DNA of 64,000 nucleotides from assembly GCF_033568475.1 (NCBI RefSeq), contig NC_133121.1, positions 7,874,001 through 7,938,000 of the forward strand, in the 5' to 3' direction. The notes below the pieces were generated by a model. It ran no database searches. It had not been told where the DNA came from and worked only from the letters and a program-made list of their open reading frames with translations. A program made the translations under genes and the position numbers. Source of the stretch: Henckelia pumila (Eukaryota > Streptophyta > Magnoliopsida > Lamiales > Gesneriaceae). Of this stretch, positions 58,980-64,000 are shown piece after piece. How positions within the stretch are numbered: position 1 is the first letter of the stretch; every line of letters begins with the position of its first letter.

Positions 58980-59962
58980 CAAACTGATTAATTATGTGGC
59001 CATTAAATGGTAGCTGTATGACATTAGTGATCATCTGTGTACTAAAAACTCGATATTTCACGAGCCATTCAATGTCATGGTTCAACTTCATCATAATTAA
59101 GTTAGTCGACGAAGCTTGAAATTTGACTACTTTGAGCAAGTTATGAATCGGGTAATGATTTGAATTTTAGTGTGGTTGGTTCGGATCCAACGGATGTCGG
59201 AATTTCCCAACTTCTTGTGTTGTCACACGCAGGGGCCGAAAATTTTTCGAAGTCTTATTATTATATATGATTTTTTTGTTAAGTATTTATATATAAATAA
59301 AAAGTTAAATAAGTTGACAAGAAAGGGTTGTAGTGGTTTGGAGTTTACATCATTGAAAAGGCCAAGGTTCGAATCTTATTAGTGTTATTATGACCCTTCA
59401 TTTTTCATTTTTTAACTTTTTACTCATTTTCATTTTTTGGGTTTAGTAGTACTGTATGTACTTTGTTACAATTTTTTTTTTATTTTTCTTTGTACTGTAA
59501 TAATTTGTTTTTCAACAGTTTCTTATTTGCCTGTATTGTAATTAATCGGTTCATCTACAATCTTTTTTTATTAGATCAATTTCAATATCTTTTATTGAAT
59601 ACATATTGAGGTTTTTTTTTGGTTACAACTTGAAATGACTAATTTTTCGTCTTTTATGTATTGATCTTAAACATGAACAAAAATATTCTGTTTGAAAAAT
59701 ACTCTAGCCTGATGGGCAGTTCTCCACAATGATAACTTCAAAATTTTAGGAGATTCGAGCTCAAATAACCAAGTTCAGGCAGATTAAAACTTCAATATTT
59801 GTCTCGATACTGAGCTTGATTCTATTTGTTAACACTTCCAAAGAACTTTGGTGTGGTTCCAAGTTCACAATTATCATACTATCAAATTGACTTACGCAAA
59901 GGACTCCAAAATTTTCTTTGAATTAGGAACAAAGAATTCAGTCGGGAAAGTCTCAAACAAAC
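58980..59962. other. Downstream of X8 gene 2b, no gene seen
   Basis: Same sequence as 13000-13990; no final X8 exon found. Confidence 0.5.
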
Positions 59963-60123
59963 GGTAGATGAGATCCTAGCATATGAGTAATACACAAACC
60001 ATGCATCCAATGATTCGTATTTTTACACATAGGCGTAATTAATTATATATTGTTGACGTGGAAAATCATGGGACATTTGATCTATCATTGGGGTATTACC
60101 CATATGCTAGGTTGAAATCTACC
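59963..60123. mobile_element. 161-bp MITE, segment B only
   Basis: Termini GGTAGATGAGATCCTAGCAT and complement GGTAGATTTCAACCTAGCAT. 9-bp flanks CAAACAAAC (59954-59962) and CAAACAAAT (60124-60132). Segment A lacks it (around 14015). The right end has GGGGTATTACCCATATGC, the shared core. Confidence 0.8.
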
Positions 60124-60191
60124 CAAACAAATTCCCGACATCAGATCTAGGAGTCTATTATAGGTAAACAGAACATAAGGCATCACAACAG

Positions 60192-60370
60192 GGTTCAATC
60201 GATGCTAGAGTGAGGGTACTAACTCCACTCTAGTTGTGTGGCCAGAAATTGGCCACACATGCCAAATCACGTGGCCCCACATCAAATCATGTGGGGCTCA
60301 CATGATTTGGGCCAATGAAAGCTTGCCACGCTGCACACAGGATAGTACCCTATGTGCAACATCGACACAT
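60192..60370. mobile_element. MITE-like insertion with end hairpins
   Basis: Left part AGAGTGAGGGTACTAACTCCACTCT and right part CACAGGATAGTACCCTATGTG are both small hairpins with the shared loop; the interior is palindromic around GTGGGGCTCACATGATTTGG. Ends TCGATGCTAG / CAACATCGACAC look like imperfect inverted repeats. Boundaries uncertain. Confidence 0.5.
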
Positions 60371-60379
60371 AATATAGGA

Positions 60380-60640
60380 TTCAATGATATTTCAGGCATA
60401 TATAGGATGATTATTTTGTCTTTCTTTGTCCCGATTTCTCTCCAGATATGTCTTTGTTGATAAATGATGAGGACACTGAAAAATGCAGATGTCAGTGAAG
60501 AAGATGAGATTTCATGGATGATTCGTCGGGAGAGGGTTCCAGGCAATGCAAACAATATCGAATTGAGGTGAGACATAGTTGTAGTATCGACTATGACCTG
60601 GTCTATTTTATGAGTACAAAAAATCTTAAATAAATGTTTT
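60380..60640 (+). repeat. Copy of the 49115-49340 block
   Basis: ATTCAATGATATTTCAGGCA through CAGATATGTCTTTGTTGATA and further. The ORF beginning MSLLIND is frameshifted here. Flanks segment B on its right as the other copy does on its left. Confidence 0.75.
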
Positions 60641-60703
60641 TAATAATAATGTAAAATTTTAAAAATATTTTGTAAAAAAATGCTTGTAATAATAATGTAA
60701 AAT

Positions 60704-60925
60704 TTAAAAAATTAAAAAAATTACTTGATTAGATTGGAGTATCTTTGGCATTTGAGTACGAAATAGATCTCGATTTACTACTTTGTTGGAGTAGACCTTA
60801 GCAACCAGGCTTGAATTTAACCTAGCTCGGCCAAGACTCTCCACGTCTGAAGGTAGCACAAAACACCCTTTTTCATCCTCTGGCATTAGATTGAGTTAAC
60901 CAATCTAGCATTTTCTTTCGCATCC
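60704..60925 (-). pseudogene. LINE-type ORF1 (DUF4283-like) fragment
   Basis: Minus strand RARLNSSLVAKVYSNKVVNR followed by DLFRTQMPKIL resembles the conserved start of plant LINE/zinc-knuckle proteins (an LVGK(x)L-NREAF-MP(x)IW pattern). Upstream an ATG reads MDAKENARLV, then the frame breaks. No RT domain nearby. Tentative. Confidence 0.45.
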
Positions 60926-61227
60926 ATACATAGATCTACTCATTGAAACAAAATTCAAAGATAAAGGACCCCAGAACAGGGAAACTTATGAATACCATAT
61001 CTACTATATCCATGAATATGTTTATAATATTGAAACAATTGTATGCAAATATATTCGCAGACTATGCTTGATTACAACATCTTATTCAATAAAATTTTGC
61101 AATTAATTAAGCTTTATTACAGAATCTTAATTTAGAAGAAAATCGATTTTCTGGTGAATTTGCAACAAAATGATTTCTCTTTCTTGGAATGAAGATTTTT
61201 TTCTACAATGCATTAATTAAAAAAAAA

Positions 61228-61516
61228 TAAGTTTTTTGGTCTAGTAACTTTACCTCATTTGGGTTTTGATCCATTAACTTTTCCGATATGAGTTTTGGTA
61301 CACTAACTTTGCATTTTCAGTGTTTTTTTGCCCAGCTGTATACATGGCAGCTTCTGATTGGTCCACGTCATCATTTTGGACCAATCAGAAATTGACACGT
61401 ATGCAGTTGGACCAAAAACACTGAAAGTGCAAAGTTAGTGTACCAAAACTCACATCGAAAAAGTTAATGGACCAAAACCAAAACATGGACAAGTTAATGG
61501 ACCAAAAAACTTATTT
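61228..61516. mobile_element. Foldback MITE, about 290 bp
   Basis: AATAAGTTTTTTGGTC at the left and GACCAAAAAACTTATT-type complement at the right (61500-61516). Long arms with repeated GGTCCATTAACTT and CACTAACTTTGCA motifs, meeting at a TGATTGGTCCACGTCATC centre. Confidence 0.85.
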
Positions 61517-61554
61517 TCTCTTAATTAAATTGCATGAAATAGTCAAATAGTAAC

Positions 61555-61558
<4 letters not shown>

Positions 61559-61606
<48 letters not shown>
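61559..61606. repeat. (TA)n microsatellite
   Basis: About 24 TA units. Confidence 0.95.
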
Positions 61607-61608
<2 letters not shown>

Positions 61609-61649
61609 TATTATCAAAATATTTCATGGAATTGAGATATACACTTAGG

Positions 61650-62060
61650 GTGTAAGCAAGCCGAGCTGTTCGCAAGCTATTCGGAGCTCGGCTCATGAAA
61701 AAACTCGTTCGGGATCATTCATTAAGCTTATCGAGTCGAACTCGAGCTTAATTTTGAGTTCGGTAATTTTTATGAGCCGGATTTGAACTTAAGGATGTTT
61801 GGGTCGTTAGCTCAAGAACATGTTTGTTAATAGACTCAGAAGCTCGAGCTCGACTCGTTTATTGGCTCGTTAGAACTAGCTCGAGCTTGGCTCGTTTAAG
61901 TGACTCGTTAGATAGGGCTTGGGCTTGGCTCGTTTAGTGGCTCATTAACTCGGCTCGTTAGAAGGGGGTCGGTCAACTCGTTTAATGGCTTGCCAGCTCG
62001 AGCTCGTACTCGGCTTGTTTAGTGGCTAATCAGATTGAGCTCGAACTCGGGATCGGACAC
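61650..62060. repeat. GAGCTCGGCTCGTT-rich dispersed repeat
   Basis: Many diverged copies of GCTCGAGCTCGGCTCGTTTA separated by 20-40 bases, a common plant repeat often inside hAT-related elements. No coding sequence. Confidence 0.6.
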
Positions 62061-63799
62061 GTCTTATTTTGTTGGCTTGTGAAAGTATATTGGTTTATAT
62101 GGTTTCTCGAACTCATCTCGTTTAATCATTATATGCTCATTGAGTAAATTTACAAATTATAATATTTTAAAAACTAGTATATTTAAATTTAAGTTAAATC
62201 TTTCTTGAAATAACAAATCTTGATTTATTTTAAATAATAAAATTTTGATTTTATTTAAAAACTCGAATACAAAACCTTTCTTTTTATATGTCAACTAGTA
62301 TTAACGAAAAATTTAAATTTGAAATTTTATCTAAAATTATTGATATGATATAATAAATTTATATAATTTTTAAATATTATTGGGAAAAATTATTATATAA
62401 AAAATTTATATTATTTGAGATAACTCTTAAATGTGGATAACATTTTGCGAGGTTAAATTAACTTCTTTCTTTTAGGAAATTGTTGCCAATAGAAATAATA
62501 TAAATAGATATCTAAAGAATAAATATCAAAATTTTTGTCATTTTCGTAGAATATATTTGATAAAAATTTTAATTATTTTTATATAAAATAAGGATCAGTA
62601 TAGATATCCGATTAAATTTAAATAGAATATTAGTGCATTATCATATTATATATAGAATTTATGTAACTTGTAACATATATTAATAAACAAAGAATTAACT
62701 AAAATTAAAAAAATGTGATAATATCCGATCAAAATTCAAAATTTTGAGCCCGATTGGTTTCAGTTGATAATTAAGAAATAATAATTTTTTCAAAAAAAAA
62801 AATGTTTTTATTAATTCAAATGTGTTCGGATAAATTTTAAGTGCTTTTAAAAGCACTTATTTAAGCAAAAATAAGTGTTTTTTTAAAAGCCTATATTTAT
62901 AGCTTTTAAAATGCTTTTTTTTTTTTTTAAAACTCACATTTAAAAAAGTTCTTTCAATATATTTATCCAAACATAAAATTATTTCAGCTTTTTTTTTAAA
63001 AGTGTTTTTAAAAGCCAACTTAAAACAACACTTATTTTTTAAAAAATCTACCGAAATCAGACAGACCCTTTATCTTAAACTTGGTAGTTGGTACACACAC
63101 ACACATAATTTATAAAAATATTTCACTTACATATGGACATAAAAAAATAATTCAAATTAAAAATCAGTGATAACATTCGATCAAATTTCAATTTTTGAAT
63201 AAAAAAATTGATGCGTTATTAATAGCATTTATGAAATTTTAACATACATATGTATAAACACAAAAATATTTGAATTTATAAAGTTGTAATAGCATCTTAT
63301 CAAATTTTGAATTTTAAAGCGAAAATTAGTATATTATATTACATAGAAAAATATTGATAACATTCAATCAAATATAGAGCTGACATTTTGTATATTATCA
63401 TAAATATAATTTATAGAATGTTCACGATACGCAGACGCAAAAATTAACAGAAATAAAAAATAGTTATAACATTCGATCTAATTTCAAATTATAAACCGAA
63501 ATTCAAAACATTATAACAAATAGAATTTATGTATATTTTCACGTATATATGAATACACGTATAATATTAATCTAATGCTGCATTGTCTCTAGACTTATTA
63601 AGAAGTTGGAAGTATTATGATTGATTTCGAGAGTGAAATTATTGTCATGATATTATTTATTGGGTATCGTCGTATTCGATTATCGGCATATGAAGGATAT
63701 TTGATGATCAATTTTACGATTTTATTATCGATGTGTTGTGACTAGTAAGATTACTATATATATTATCATTATTTATTTTTATGGTTATTACGTTTTGAT

Positions 63800-63830
<31 letters not shown>

Positions 63831-64000
63831 AATATTTAAACTTTAATTTTGTTTTACAAAAAATTTATTGATTTTGAGATAAAACACAAAAGATCTTAAA
63901 AATTAATATTGATAATTATTTTATTTTAGATGTTAATGATATACTTTGGTTGATATTAATAAAATATAATTTTTAAAAATATGGATAAAATATGAAGTTT
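62061..64000. other. AT-rich DNA, no gene seen
   Basis: Repeated short phrases such as ATAACATTCGATCAAATTTC at about 60-180 base spacing suggest an old degenerate tandem repeat. 62750-63070 looks like a MITE (AAGTGCTTTTAAAAGCACTT palindrome, ending near AAATCAGACAGACCC). Nothing coding. Confidence 0.4.

Overview
This is a stretch of a flowering-plant nuclear genome, most likely a eudicot. Genes are sparse, introns are AT-rich, and plant LTR retrotransposons (Copia, Ty3/gypsy Tat, Athila and Tekay-like), foldback MITEs and a plant-type Helitron end are abundant. I cannot place the species. I see no rRNA, tRNA or CRISPR.

The only genes that look whole are two copies of a small secreted X8-domain (CBM43-like) protein gene, at 5504-7669 and 51696-53374 (+). 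Each has three exons, 112 residues, a signal peptide and six cysteines. A second, more divergent X8 gene type is present four times (12687, 35964, 36659-37659 on minus, 58638). Three of these are clearly broken and the fourth is probably decaying.

The two ends of the window are direct copies of one another. Segment A (3148 to about 14085) and segment B (about 50284 to 60195) carry the same order: a minus-strand patchwork of alcohol dehydrogenase (ADH) and TBL exons, the first X8 gene, a Helitron 3' end, an old foldback MITE, a gypsy relic, a Copia gag relic and the second X8 gene. Fragments of an inositol-polyphosphate 5-phosphatase gene lie at the segment edges (14094-14790 and 49422-49515). 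A third block (about 22400-24193) recurs inverted at 38750-39510 plus 47328-48800. The interior therefore looks like a locally duplicated and inverted X8 locus.

The interior has been inflated by later insertions. These are a 1.93 kb non-autonomous LTR element (16005-17934, TSD ATTTT), a scrambled Tekay-like relic (18699-21470), a 10.07 kb Tat-lineage gypsy element (24194-34258, TSD GAGTC) and a 7.8 kb Athila-type element without reverse transcriptase or integrase (39511-47322, TSD CTAGC/CTAGT). The Tat element carries an intron-containing antisense gene and a 45/46-bp tandem array. Between the last two lie the 3' end of a mitochondrial processing peptidase alpha gene (34264-34550) and a large palindrome of two X8 pseudogenes, one split by a hAT-type element. 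A Copia element (1-3147) runs off the left edge. The right end (60700-64000) is repeats and AT-rich DNA.

The most unusual features are the ADH-TBL-ADH exon chimera, the fast-diverging intact X8 pair beside decaying paralogues that could form a hairpin RNA, and a family of tiny MITEs whose ends carry small hairpins with a shared loop but changing stems.
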